A stretch of DNA of 64,000 bases. It comes from Bradyrhizobium sp. AUGA SZCCT0176. GTDB taxonomy: Bacteria > Pseudomonadota > Alphaproteobacteria > Rhizobiales > Xanthobacteraceae. A model generated the notes under the pieces. It did no database searches, was not told where the DNA came from, and was given only the letters and a program-made list of their open reading frames with translations. Location: assembly GCF_018130145.1 (NCBI RefSeq), contig NZ_JAFCMB010000001.1, positions 992,001 to 1,056,000 on the forward strand, given 5' to 3'. This document shows, piece by piece, positions 55,850-62,703 of this stretch (position 1 is the stretch's first letter; each line of letters opens with the position of its first letter). Both the position numbers and the translations under genes were made by a program.

Positions 55850-56155
55850 AGCGCTCGCTTAATGCCGGCACTATTTGCGCCCGGCGAACGGCGAGTAATG
55901 GTGCCGGACGCGAATCAAACCCTTGTCCCATGAAAGGCCCGGGTGGTTCTCGCAGTCCCAGCCCAGGCCCTCCGGCCAGTCCAGATCGCGGTCCATGCAC
56001 AAGCGAAGAAGGAAAACCGGGAAAAAATGTCGGCGGAGAATTTGAGGGTCGGCTAGTTCTGCGAGACTATCGTAAGAGGCCGCCCATTGAGACAGCCTTA
56101 CTTCTTTTTCGTTAGACGTTTCGCCTGCTTTGCACCCGCTTAAGCAGCGGCATAG
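55850..56155. other. stretch without a recognised gene
   Basis: A few very short frames occur but none is convincing. GAGGCCGCCCATTGAGACAGCC (56076-56097) resembles the hairpin that precedes repeat A at 46.08 and 50.27 kb. Confidence 0.4.
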
Positions 56156-56284
56156 CTATTGGCTAGGCCTTTGGCGATCACTTCTTTCCTCTGCATCGCG
56201 CAGACGCCACTCGTATTCATTTCGGTGTTTCCAAAACACCTCCACCTCGACTTCCTGTCTAACCCTCTTCGGTGCCTTGCTCAT
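56156..56284 (-). CDS. small charged hypothetical protein
   Basis: A 42-residue frame: MSKAPKRVRQEVEVEVFWKH then RNEYEWRLRDAEERSDRQRP. It is highly charged. Its start overlaps the end of the upstream gene at 56259, suggesting translational coupling. No family is recognised. Confidence 0.4.
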   Translation of the reverse strand: MSKAPKRVRQEVEVEVFWKHRNEYEWRLRDAEERSDRQRPSQ

Positions 56285-56501
56285 TAATTTCGCGGAGTTG
56301 CCGCCCCATTTCTGCGATCTGCTCATTGATGCGACATACAAACTCTTCGTCTGCGATCCGGCTCGCTATTTGCCGGTACCGCATGATCTCCCTTTGGAGT
56401 TCGACACGTTTCTTTTCTGACGGCACGGCACCGGTTCCAGCGTCTCTCTTTAGAACGTGGGATCGGTACGATTGTTCAAATCGGGACGAACGGTTCAACA
56501 C
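56259..56501 (-). CDS. small coiled-coil hypothetical protein
   Basis: An 80-residue frame whose second half is convincingly helical: KRVELQREIMRYRQIASRIA, DEEFVCRINEQIAEMGRQLR, EINEQ. The pattern R-E-I-x-x-Y-R-x-[IL]-A-x-x-x-x-D-E-x-x-x-x-R-I-x-E resembles small Bradyrhizobium proteins. The first 25 residues may not be translated. Confidence 0.5.
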   Translation of the reverse strand: MLNRSSRFEQSYRSHVLKRDAGTGAVPSEKKRVELQREIMRYRQIASRIADEEFVCRINEQIAEMGRQLREINEQGTEEG

Positions 56502-56633
56502 AAAGCTTGTGAGCCGTTTCTATTTACACCCCGCCGCCAAGCCTGAAATACGATTGCTTGGCGACGAGGGCTTTAGGCCTGGATTAGCAATTCCTCCAGC
56601 GCATCGAGTTACGTTCGCCTAACGGGACAGGTT

Positions 56634-57257
56634 TTGATGAGCACTATGCGCGCACTGCATGGAACTCATGTTGAGATCGCGCCGGCGAGATTGTCGTCCT
56701 CAGGAGTACGCATCTTTGGCCCGCAGCATGGCAGGAGAGGCGGGGTTTTTGACCTTCACCCAGTTGGGGGACCGCCCCGGCCGTACGGTCGATCGACCAG
56801 CTTCGACACCAGGCCCTCAAGCCCCGCGCCGACGCTGACATGGGCCGGCGGTGGGACATGCGTTTCCGAGATCGTCCAATATACTTGGGTTGACCCAACC
56901 ACGCCGTTGGTTGCGGGCACAAAGAACGGCGCTCAGACCGGCACCGCCCACACGTGCGCGACGGTCAACTCATCCGTGGACCAGAGTATCGTCGGCTTCT
57001 ATCAGAACGCCTTCGGTAGCTTGCGGCTCAGCTCTGTCCAGATTGCAACGTTCGGATCGACCTCCGGAGCCGTGAGTTCTACCGGCACCTCGGTGCCCTG
57101 GGGGACGTTTCCTCTTCGAGATGAAGTCTCCCGCGGCAGCCAAGCGATCGTCAAACAGACTGCTGATGGGGATGGGCTAAGATGTGCAATAGACCGAAAC
57201 CAGATCCCGATCCGCACTCACCGGTCCCGACGCCGGTTCGCCCTGGTGGCAAGCTGA
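56634..57257 (+). CDS. doubtful open frame
   Basis: A 207-residue frame with Ser/Thr/Gly-rich content (TCVSEIVQYTWVDPTTPLVA, VNSSVDQSIVGFYQNAFG). The middle looks protein-like; the ends do not. There is no signal peptide and no family is recognised. It may be the remnant of a secreted protein. The 56502-57274 stretch holds nothing else. Confidence 0.25.
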   Translation: MMSTMRALHGTHVEIAPARLSSSGVRIFGPQHGRRGGVFDLHPVGGPPRPYGRSTSFDTRPSSPAPTLTWAGGGTCVSEIVQYTWVDPTTPLVAGTKNGAQTGTAHTCATVNSSVDQSIVGFYQNAFGSLRLSSVQIATFGSTSGAVSSTGTSVPWGTFPLRDEVSRGSQAIVKQTADGDGLRCAIDRNQIPIRTHRSRRRFALVAS

Positions 57258-57274
57258 ATCGTGACGGCGCTTTG

Positions 57275-57472
57275 CTAAGCCAAAGGAGGCGGGGCGTCCC
57301 TTACCCAGCTGGGAAGGGCAGTGACCACCCTCTCCAGATTGGATTGCTCTTCGCTCAGGCGCCTTTGGACAAACTGACGCTCAAGGTCTGTCAGACTGGT
57401 CTGCAATAGGTTGCGATAGCGTTGAATATTGCTGCGATGCGTATGCAGGCGAGCCAACTGTTGATCAATCAT
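57275..57472 (-). CDS. small helical conserved hypothetical protein
   Basis: A 65-residue protein: MIDQQLARLHTHRSNIQRYR, NLLQTSLTDLERQFVQRRLS, EEQSNLERV. The L.RL.THRSNI.RYR.LL.T.LT.LERQF..RRL.EE pattern is familiar from small Bradyrhizobium proteins. It is probably a short helical hairpin; function unknown. Confidence 0.7.
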   Translation of the reverse strand: MIDQQLARLHTHRSNIQRYRNLLQTSLTDLERQFVQRRLSEEQSNLERVVTALPSWVRDAPPPLA

Positions 57473-57622
57473 TTGTCGTCCCTTGACGAGGGGTCCAATT
57501 CCGTCTCACCGCAACAACGCCGGCCAGAGCGGAGTATATTCGCTCTGGCGGCATCGGCATTTCCCCGGCCGGGTCTTTAAATCCCGGCGGGCTAAGCCTG
57601 CCGCACGTCTGTGACGCTTTGA

Positions 57623-57913
57623 TTACAATGGGGGTGGTGACTCTGAGCTAGGGCCGGCGGAGCTATCTCGTCGAGTTGTTCGGCCCGGCGCCGATGCCGA
57701 TGAATTACGCGAAATTGGGGTGATAAAATCCCTGTGCAGGCAAGTTGGTCTTTTGGCACCATCGAACAGTACGGTGACGCCTGTATTGCTTCGAAAAACC
57801 TCGACCACGATCCCCGTCTTGCCGGCCAGCGATCGCAATCGAGTGGCTCCGAGTTCACTGATCTTGAAGCGAACGCCGACGGCCAACCTATTAAATTCTT
57901 GCACGTCACTCAC
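57623..57913 (-). CDS. small beta-rich hypothetical protein
   Basis: A 96-residue protein from a GTG at 57913, chosen because CGGGGAG lies 7 bases upstream. The core VGVRFKISELGATRLRSLAG then KTGIVVEVFRSNTGVTVLFD and LHRDFITPI looks like a small SH3-like barrel as in short Bradyrhizobium proteins with a G-x-V...V-x-V-x-F-D-G pattern. The Ser/Pro-rich tail is disordered. The frame is open up to 58036. Confidence 0.55.
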   Translation of the reverse strand: MSDVQEFNRLAVGVRFKISELGATRLRSLAGKTGIVVEVFRSNTGVTVLFDGAKRPTCLHRDFITPISRNSSASAPGRTTRRDSSAGPSSESPPPL

Positions 57914-58087
57914 AATTTTACTCCCCGATAAAACAACCGCGTAGAAACTCCTCTCCCGGCCCAGCGTTCCAACGGCCGGCTTGTTTACGAAAGCGCCGCG
58001 GAGGTACTCCAAAGTAGCTGGGAACGATTCAACCAAGCTGCGTTAGCTTTGGTCGCCGTTGGCGCTTCGGCGTTTCGGTTGGAATGA

Positions 58088-58132
58088 GCGGCCCCAGGCG
58101 CAGGCTCCCGCCGCTGCTGGGGCCGCTTTTTT
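58088..58132 (+). terminator. family E hairpin with a T-run
   Basis: Perfect 10-bp stem GCGGCCCCAG/CTGGGGCCGC, then TTTTTT. It is a good intrinsic terminator in form, but no plus-strand gene ends here; related hairpins are scattered through the accessory region. Confidence 0.7.
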
Positions 58133-58218
58133 GCGGCTCGCGAAATGAAAAGGCCGACAACTGAGGCGGCCCTGGAGCGGCAGAGCCATTCCGGGGAAAA
58201 GAAGTAGCATGGCTAGCG

Positions 58219-58416
58219 CTATAGGCCGTCGCTATCGTTCGCGATAATTGATGAAAACTCGTCAATCGAATAGCGCTTGATGCCGTCGCTAATAGTAACG
58301 TCGGCGAGCTTGCGGACGACCTGCCATTCGACCGCTTTGGCAAATGCTTCTTTCGCGGTTTCGGCAGTCGCGGAAACGAGATGATCGTCAACGTCGGCAA
58401 ACACTGTAAATGGCAT
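58219..58416 (-). CDS. small conserved hypothetical protein
   Basis: A 65-residue protein: MPFTVFADVDDHLVSATAET, AKEAFAKAVEWQVVRKLADV, TISDGIKRYSIDEFSS. The pattern F-D-x-D-D..., A..A..W.V...L..V.ISDG...Y.I.EFSS is familiar from small Bradyrhizobium proteins. It is soluble, with alpha/beta character. The upstream region is occupied by repeat C. Confidence 0.65.
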   Translation of the reverse strand: MPFTVFADVDDHLVSATAETAKEAFAKAVEWQVVRKLADVTISDGIKRYSIDEFSSIIANDSDGL

Positions 58417-58435
58417 GGGGCAGTGATTCCGAATC

Positions 58436-58600
58436 GAAACTCCAGCGCCTTCAATGAAATGAAACCCCCGTCCGGGGGGCTGACGCGGACGGGGGCATTC
58501 CAAAGCGCTCCCGGCGGCGGTTTGGTGAGCGCCAACCGAAAACCTAACAGCGGAGTTCATTGCCGGAAAGGAGATTCGGGAAAACTTGGTATTTGCGCTT
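58436..58600 (+). repeat. interspersed repeat family C, copy 2
   Basis: ACCCCCGTCCGGGGGGC, then GCGGACGGGGG, AAGCGCTCCCGGCGGCGGTT, GCGCCAACCGAAAACC, TAACAGC and GGAGATTCGGGAAAACTTGG. It is the plus-strand counterpart of the copy at 43.38-43.53 kb. CCCCCGTCCGGGGGCTGGCGCGG also occurs at 42.24 kb. Confidence 0.75.
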
Positions 58601-58622
58601 GAGTGCGGCGCTCCGATGGAAA

Positions 58623-58826
58623 CTAAAATGTTTCGCGTCTCTCCGCCGGGCTTCCTCCACGGTTCTCCAACGCTTTCTCGATGGTGAATTCGGCATCCGA
58701 TACCGCGTCGGCCCGTGTAAGTGCGATACCAGTTTGCATCCTGGTTGCGTCGAGAAAGACGATCCATTTCCAGCAAAATGGATTTGTCGAATGAACGATT
58801 TCAAACTGAACAGCTTTGTATTCCAT
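58623..58826 (-). CDS. small conserved hypothetical protein
   Basis: A 67-residue protein: MEYKAVQFEIVHSTNPFCWK, WIVFLDATRMQTGIALTRAD, AVSDAEFTIEKAL. The pattern M-E-Y-x-A-V-Q-F-E-[IV]-V...W-K-W-x-V-F-L-D is one I recognise from Bradyrhizobium. It is alpha/beta and soluble. It follows the membrane microprotein at 58836 by nine bases, so the two are likely co-transcribed. Confidence 0.7.
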   Translation of the reverse strand: MEYKAVQFEIVHSTNPFCWKWIVFLDATRMQTGIALTRADAVSDAEFTIEKALENRGGSPAERRETF

Positions 58827-58835
58827 GGCCGCATC

Positions 58836-58928
58836 TCAAATCGCGACCACAGCCGCTGTTGCAGTTACGGCATGAGTCACGATTGCAAAGGCAAGTCCGA
58901 TCAGTTTCAACCCGTTAGTGTCCGCCAT
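58836..58928 (-). CDS. single-span membrane microprotein (30 residues)
   Basis: Reads MADTNGLKLIGLAFAIVTHA VTATAAVVAI. One helix with a single Lys before it. It is immediately upstream of the 58.6 kb small gene. KLIGLAFA-type openings recur in tiny Bradyrhizobium proteins. Confidence 0.5.
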   Translation of the reverse strand: MADTNGLKLIGLAFAIVTHAVTATAAVVAI

Positions 58929-59115
58929 TTTGATCCACCATGATTTACATAATAAGTCGTGTAGTTTCGGGTCAGGCCCTTTATCCACAAGCGTATCGAA
59001 GCGATAGGCTGATACCGGCAGCCATGAGACTTGCGATCGCGCCCAGCGTCCACTCGGGTCGAGCGCTTCGAGCAGCTAGGCGGATCAAACCCATTGCGAA
59101 GTTTGCCATCCTCCT

Positions 59116-59349
59116 TCACCAACTCTCAGAACCTAAGCGAGCTAGATAGGAAAGGCCGCAGCACGTCAGTTCTTCTGGATCGCTTTCACCTGCTTGCCAT
59201 TTTCCGCTTAGGTACCTCTCAAGCGAGCAACGACGCGAATCGGCAGCATCGACATCGTCGTGCGTCGCCAAGTGCAAGTTCCACGCTCGCTGCACGGCAA
59301 CCTTCAGCGGAAAATCGTCGTCCATCTTTTCCAAGATGCGTTCTGACAT
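59116..59349 (-). CDS. small conserved hypothetical protein
   Basis: A 77-residue protein: MSERILEKMDDDFPLKVAVQ, RAWNLHLATHDDVDAADSRR, CSLERYLSGKWQAGESDPEE, LTCCGLSYL. The ILEKM.DD.PL..AVQRAWNLHLATH pattern is familiar from Bradyrhizobium. It is soluble and acidic. The two adjacent Cys (TCCG) are notable but not part of a known motif. Confidence 0.65.
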   Translation of the reverse strand: MSERILEKMDDDFPLKVAVQRAWNLHLATHDDVDAADSRRCSLERYLSGKWQAGESDPEELTCCGLSYLARLGSESW

Positions 59350-59813
59350 TCCAATTCATTTGCCTTGAAAAGGTTGCCACTTTTTCCCGATGCATGAGAT
59401 TGGGTGGAGTCGATGTCGGTGACGGTAGCGACTTAAAAAAACGGCCCCAGCGCATAAGGGGGGATACCGCGCGCTGAGGCCGTGAAGGCACGATGTCTAA
59501 AATCCATTAGACGGGGATTCTAACTCGGAGCGGTTGCCACTTGTTCCCCCTCGATCGTGCGCAAAAGAAGAAAGTGCCCCAGCTGCGGGGCGCCGCCAAC
59601 TGCGGTACTCCAGAATAGTTCGGAATGATTAAAACGGGTTGCGGTAACTTGGCAAACCTGCTGGCAACCGCCATTGCCATGCGGTATGGCGGCCCTAGTG
59701 CATCCCCAGGCGCGCTGGGGCCGCCTATCCGCGGCTAATTCGAGACGCAGGGCGCCGTTCCAAATGGACGGATTTTCCGCTTTTTCCCGACTCGGTTGTA
59801 GTGGAGTAAGTCG
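59350..59813. other. gap with repeat D copy 2 and a family E hairpin
   Basis: Repeat D copy 2 (AAAAACGGCCCCAGCGC, CGCGCGCTGAGG, TGAAGGCACGATGTCTAAAA, GGGGATTCTAACTCGGAGCGG) occupies 59432-59545. GGCCCTAG...CTGGGGCCGCC at 59692-59726 is a family E hairpin. TTTTTCCCGA motifs occur at 59.38 and 59.78 kb. No gene is seen. Confidence 0.6.
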
Positions 59814-60038
59814 ATGGGCAGGCGTTGGACTGACGAAGATATTCGGGACCTCCAACAGCTTGCGCAGCGATACCCTGTTCCGAGAATTGCGGAGATTATG
59901 GATCGAACGGTGGGCGGTGTTGTTTTCAAGGCCCATAAACTGAAGGTCTCGCTCAGGAGCCGCCATCAGGACAATGCGAGAATTTCGTGTGTCGATCCAA
60001 GAACCGCGGGCTTTGAGAATTGGCCACCTGAGAGTTAG
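59814..60038 (+). CDS. GcrA-like HTH mini-protein
   Basis: A 74-residue protein: GRRWTDEDIRDLQQLAQRYP, then VPRIAEIMDRTVGGVVFKAH KLKVSL. Very close to the GcrA N-terminal HTH pattern (W-T-D-E-x...I-A-x-x-[LM]-x-R-[ST]-x-x-x-V-x-x-K-x-H-x-L). The C-terminal 28 residues look unstructured. AGTGGAGTAAGTCG precedes the ATG. Confidence 0.75.
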   Translation: MGRRWTDEDIRDLQQLAQRYPVPRIAEIMDRTVGGVVFKAHKLKVSLRSRHQDNARISCVDPRTAGFENWPPES

Positions 60039-60085
60039 CTGGGGTAGCAACCTTCCCAAATGAAAGGCGGAACTGCGTTGCGTAC

Positions 60086-60160
60086 TGGCGCTGGGGCCGT
60101 TTGCGTGATCGCAAGCCACTCGATCTGTACCCCGTGCCGATGGTGCGCAGGCGGGTCATA
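60086..60160 (+). repeat. partial family B/E repeat
   Basis: GCGCTGGGGCCGTTTGCGTGATCG and CCGATGGTGCGCAGGCGGG match the last blocks of repeat B at 32.8 and 62.3 kb; the first half is missing. Confidence 0.6.
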
Positions 60161-60359
60161 CTCTTTGGGTCGGAATGTCGCCACCTTACGCGCCTCCTGC
60201 CATAGCTCGATCGCGGACCGCGTCGTGACCACCATCCGGCGGGCGGGCGTCCTGCGCGACACTTTCGAAGCCAAAACCGAGTAGAAATCCAGAGGCCGAA
60301 TAGTGCCAAGCCCGCCGGTCCAGGTCGGCCGGTTTTTCTTTGCCCGCGAAAACGGCGCC

Positions 60360-60473
60360 TTATACGAGGCTGACAACGGCGAGAGCAAGTTCGGGGCCGA
60401 ATTCGCTCGATGCCAGCGCGATCAATATTCCGGCACAGATGGCCAAAATAGCGGTGATTTTAAGAGTAAACAT
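60360..60473 (-). CDS. single-span membrane microprotein (37 residues), paralog 1
   Basis: Reads MFTLKITAILAICAGILIAL ASSEFGPELALAVVSLV. One helix (about 5-21), then a short amphipathic end. It aligns without gaps to the 37-residue frame at 61.78 kb, differing at about eight positions, mostly conservative. That is good evidence that both are real coding sequences. Confidence 0.65.
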   Translation of the reverse strand: MFTLKITAILAICAGILIALASSEFGPELALAVVSLV

Positions 60474-60635
60474 TTTGAAAATCACCCTGTCATTGGGGCG
60501 AGACCATTCCCGCCGCCAGTAACCGGGGAAATACGCGGGGATCAGGTTGGCGTATGTGATTTTTAGCACATGGCTCTGCACGGATTTGAACCCTGCACGC
60601 AGTTGGAACGACGTTCCCGGTCTACGCATCGGTCT

Positions 60636-60803
60636 TTAGCGAGGTCTCGCCCGGGCCCGTACAATACTCAGACGACCTCTAATCGCAGAGACCGAACGTC
60701 TCATGGCCACCGCTATCGAAAGATAAGATCTGCCGCGGTCTCGTAATTCAAGCAGCCGGCGATCATCTAGCTCCGTCCAAGGCCTGTTCCTACTTCCAAC
60801 CAT
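60636..60803 (-). CDS. GcrA-like/SANT HTH mini-protein
   Basis: From Met at 60803: VGSRNRPWTELDDRRLLELR, then DRGRSYLSIAVAMRRSVSAI RGRL. It keeps the W-T-x-x-[DE]-D and I-A-x-x-M-x-R-S-x-x-A-[IV] pattern of the other three HTH mini-proteins. The frame is open up to 60944, but the extra part overlaps the 60.9 kb gene and does not look coding. Confidence 0.55.
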   Translation of the reverse strand: MVGSRNRPWTELDDRRLLELRDRGRSYLSIAVAMRRSVSAIRGRLSIVRARARPR

Positions 60804-60917
60804 CGCAAGGTTCACAGCGTCAGGGGCGTATACGACATAGGTTAATTCAAGACGCTGGGCGCTGTCCAAACGGAGGCAAGCCTCGGAACGAATTCCTGGG
60901 TCGGGGTCTTGCCTTGC

Positions 60918-61157
60918 ATGGGTCAATATCATTTCGACATTCAAATAGGGGACGCGCCGCGGTCCGTTGATGAGGAAGGCGAGCGCTTCCCCGACCTCGA
61001 TGTCGCTCGTGTGGAAGCCGGCTTGGCACTTTGCAACTTAGGGTGGGATTTGATGCAGTCTGGTCAGACGGTATCGGACATCACGATCTGGGTCAGAGAC
61101 GAACTTGGCGAGGTATTGCATGCCAAGCTGGAGTTTCGAATAAGCCGGCTGAATTGA
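60918..61157 (+). CDS. DUF6894-like small protein (intact parent copy)
   Basis: A 79-residue protein from the ATG at 60918: MGQYHFDIQIGDAPRSVDEE, GERFPDLDVARVEAGLALCN, LGWDLMQSG and a C-terminal strand pair (ITIWVRDELGEVLHAKLEF). The Y-x-F-D...D-E-E-G...P-D-L-x-x-A-R-x-E-A pattern is the DUF6894-like signature. A truncated near-identical duplicate is at 53.88 kb. Confidence 0.75.
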   Translation: MGQYHFDIQIGDAPRSVDEEGERFPDLDVARVEAGLALCNLGWDLMQSGQTVSDITIWVRDELGEVLHAKLEFRISRLN

Positions 61158-61166
61158 ACTAACCAC

Positions 61167-61376
61167 TCATGGCGCTGGGGCGATTGGCACTTTGCCGAGA
61201 TCGTTTCCTTCATCGTCCACTACGACAAGGCAACGAGGCGTTTCGCCGACTTCAACAGCCATCGCATTCGCAATTTGGTGCGCCTTGGCGATTGCATCCT
61301 CGTTATCTTTACAATTGAGGCCCCGCGGGTCAGGAATCCGATGTCCATTCGCTAATTCAAAACGATAGTGCGGCAT
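61167..61376 (-). CDS. DUF6894-like small protein
   Basis: From Met at 61376: MPHYRFELANGHRIPDPRGL, NCKDNEDAIAKAHQIANAMA, VEVGETPRCLVVVDDEGNDL. It has the same strand-helix-strand design as other DUF6894-like proteins. It is convergent with the intact copy at 60.9 kb, ten bases apart; this pair is what was duplicated to 53.9-54.2 kb. The frame opens further upstream without sense. Confidence 0.7.
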   Translation of the reverse strand: MPHYRFELANGHRIPDPRGLNCKDNEDAIAKAHQIANAMAVEVGETPRCLVVVDDEGNDLGKVPIAPAP

Positions 61377-61457
61377 TGAGGGTAAATACCCCAATATGCG
61401 GTTCGTTCCCCAGGGGGACCTCGTCTGTGCCGATGGTGCGAGGCGGGGCAACTTCAT

Positions 61458-61610
61458 TTAGCGGTGCCGCGCTTCGGCTTCCTGCGCCATCTTGGCCCAG
61501 TCTCCGGCCAGCTTCAGCCAGCGTTCTTGATCGAGCGGGTTTATCGCGCGATCGGCCTGATCGCGGCATTCATCAGCTAGCTTGCGAAATCTGGCGGCAT
61601 CGTCGGACAT
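61458..61610 (-). CDS. small helical conserved hypothetical protein
   Basis: A 50-residue protein: MSDDAARFRKLADECRDQAD, RAINPLDQERWLKLAGDWAK, MAQEAEARHR. The A..FR.LA.ECR.QA..A..PLD.E.WL.LA.DW..MA.EAE pattern is very common in small Bradyrhizobium proteins. It is probably a two-helix protein; function unknown. Confidence 0.7.
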   Translation of the reverse strand: MSDDAARFRKLADECRDQADRAINPLDQERWLKLAGDWAKMAQEAEARHR

Positions 61611-61783
61611 GTTGGTGAGGATACAGGAGAGTGGAGAGCAATCTCACCTCTGCCAGATCGGGGTACTCCCAACTAGTTCGGAGGGGCAACCGACTTGCGG
61701 TAACAATGCCCTGCGTTTTTCGAAACGCACCAACCCCACTAGCCCCGCCGGGTGAAGGCTGGGCTTTTTCTTTGTTGCCGTAC

Positions 61784-61897
61784 TTATACGAGGCTGACAA
61801 CGGCGAGGACTAGTTCCGGGCCGAAATCGCTCGATGCCAGCGCGATCAATGTTCCGGCACAGACGGCTAAAATGGCGGTGACTGTGAGAGCAATCAT
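61784..61897 (-). CDS. single-span membrane microprotein (37 residues), paralog 2
   Basis: Reads MIALTVTAILAVCAGTLIAL ASSDFGPELVLAVVSLV. Same length and design as the frame at 60.36 kb. GGGGATTTCAAA precedes the ATG. The conserved AxLxALASS[DE]FGPEL core suggests a selected function. Confidence 0.65.
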   Translation of the reverse strand: MIALTVTAILAVCAGTLIALASSDFGPELVLAVVSLV

Positions 61898-62101
61898 TTT
61901 GAAATCCCCTGTTGTCAGCGACGAGGAGACTGCTCCGGCTTCGTTTCCGGACGACTGCGTGGAGGAAGGCAATCGGTTTCGTTCACCGAGACGTTATCTT
62001 CCGTAGGAATGTCGAAATGAGCCGACCGCTAAGGGAGCGGAACGATTCCTGACCGGATCGCTTAGTTGGTGCACGACCGAATGATGCAACGTCCCCCCCG
62101 C

Positions 62102-62320
62102 GCTTCATTCGAGGAAATGTCGGCCCCAGTGTTCGCCCACCGCGCGGCGCTGGGGCCGTTTCTTTGGAACTCCTTAAGCGTCCCAAGAATCGATTCTGGC
62201 GCTCCCGGTATGCCCCTAACCTCCAACCGGGAGAAACCCCCACGGGGTTGGCGGCCTTGGTGCAGCGTGGCGTTCTCCGCGCCGGGGCCGTTTGTGCCGA
62301 TGGTGCGCAGGCGGCATTAT
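62102..62320 (+). repeat. family E hairpin followed by repeat family B, copy 3
   Basis: CGGCCCCAGTG...GCGCTGGGGCCG (62120-62160) is a family E hairpin. Then follow AAGAATCGATTCTGGCGCTC, CCAACCGGGAGAAACCCCCA, GGGGTTGGCGGCCTTGG, GCGCCGGGGCCGTTTGTGCC and GATGGTGCGCAGGCGGC, in the order seen at 32.39 and 32.82 kb. Confidence 0.8.
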
Positions 62321-62445
62321 TATGTCGGGACGCATGCGGGATAAGTAGGCAAGCATGCGGGAAAGGCGGTCGACTATACCGACCGGATCGTTACTCTGTC
62401 AGCAGCCCTCACGCGGGCTAGAGAAGCGATGCTACCTCGACTTAG

Positions 62446-62470
62446 CCCCGCCCTAACCGGCGGGGTTTTT
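62446..62470 (+). terminator. Rho-independent terminator
   Basis: Stem CCCCGCC/GGCGGGG, loop CTAACC, then TTTTT. Its flank GACTTAGCCCCGCC is the same as at 32.78 kb. Confidence 0.75.
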
Positions 62471-62565
62471 CGATCTCCGGCAAGCTACCAACTCAGTAGT
62501 TCTTCTGATAAAAATTCGGGAAAAACTGGCAACGGCGGGATTTTTCGTCAAGCGCCGCAATTGTT

Positions 62566-62579
62566 TTGATTTAGGTCAA
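62566..62579 (+). promoter_or_regulatory. perfect FNR/FixK-type box
   Basis: TTGATTTAGGTCAA fits TTGAT-N4-[AG]TCAA, the site of FNR, FixK and related regulators. Its centre is 41.5 bases before the ATG at 62614, which is the usual activator spacing to a transcription start. Confidence 0.65.
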
Positions 62580-62613
62580 GAATCCCTGGGTTTCTCACGA
62601 TCAGCGTTCCGGT

Positions 62614-62703
62614 ATGAACCGGCGCATCGATTGGCTCGGTATCGCAGGATATAGCTCGCTGGCCCTAGCCGCGCTGGCTCTCATTACCCTTCTATTGTCT
62701 TAG
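62614..62703 (+). CDS. single-span membrane microprotein (29 residues) behind an FNR/FixK box
   Basis: Reads MNRRIDWLGIAGYSSLALAA LALITLLLS. Two Arg then one hydrophobic helix, so N-in topology is likely. If the FNR/FixK box acts at -41.5 the transcript would begin at or near the ATG, giving a leaderless mRNA. No Shine-Dalgarno is visible, which agrees with that. The last 20 bases overlap the end of the convergent 62.68 kb gene. Confidence 0.5.
   Translation: MNRRIDWLGIAGYSSLALAALALITLLLS

Noticed and set aside
30428..62600. CRISPR array
   Set aside because: The repeats seen are dispersed, differ in length and lack regular spacers; no cas-like genes are present.
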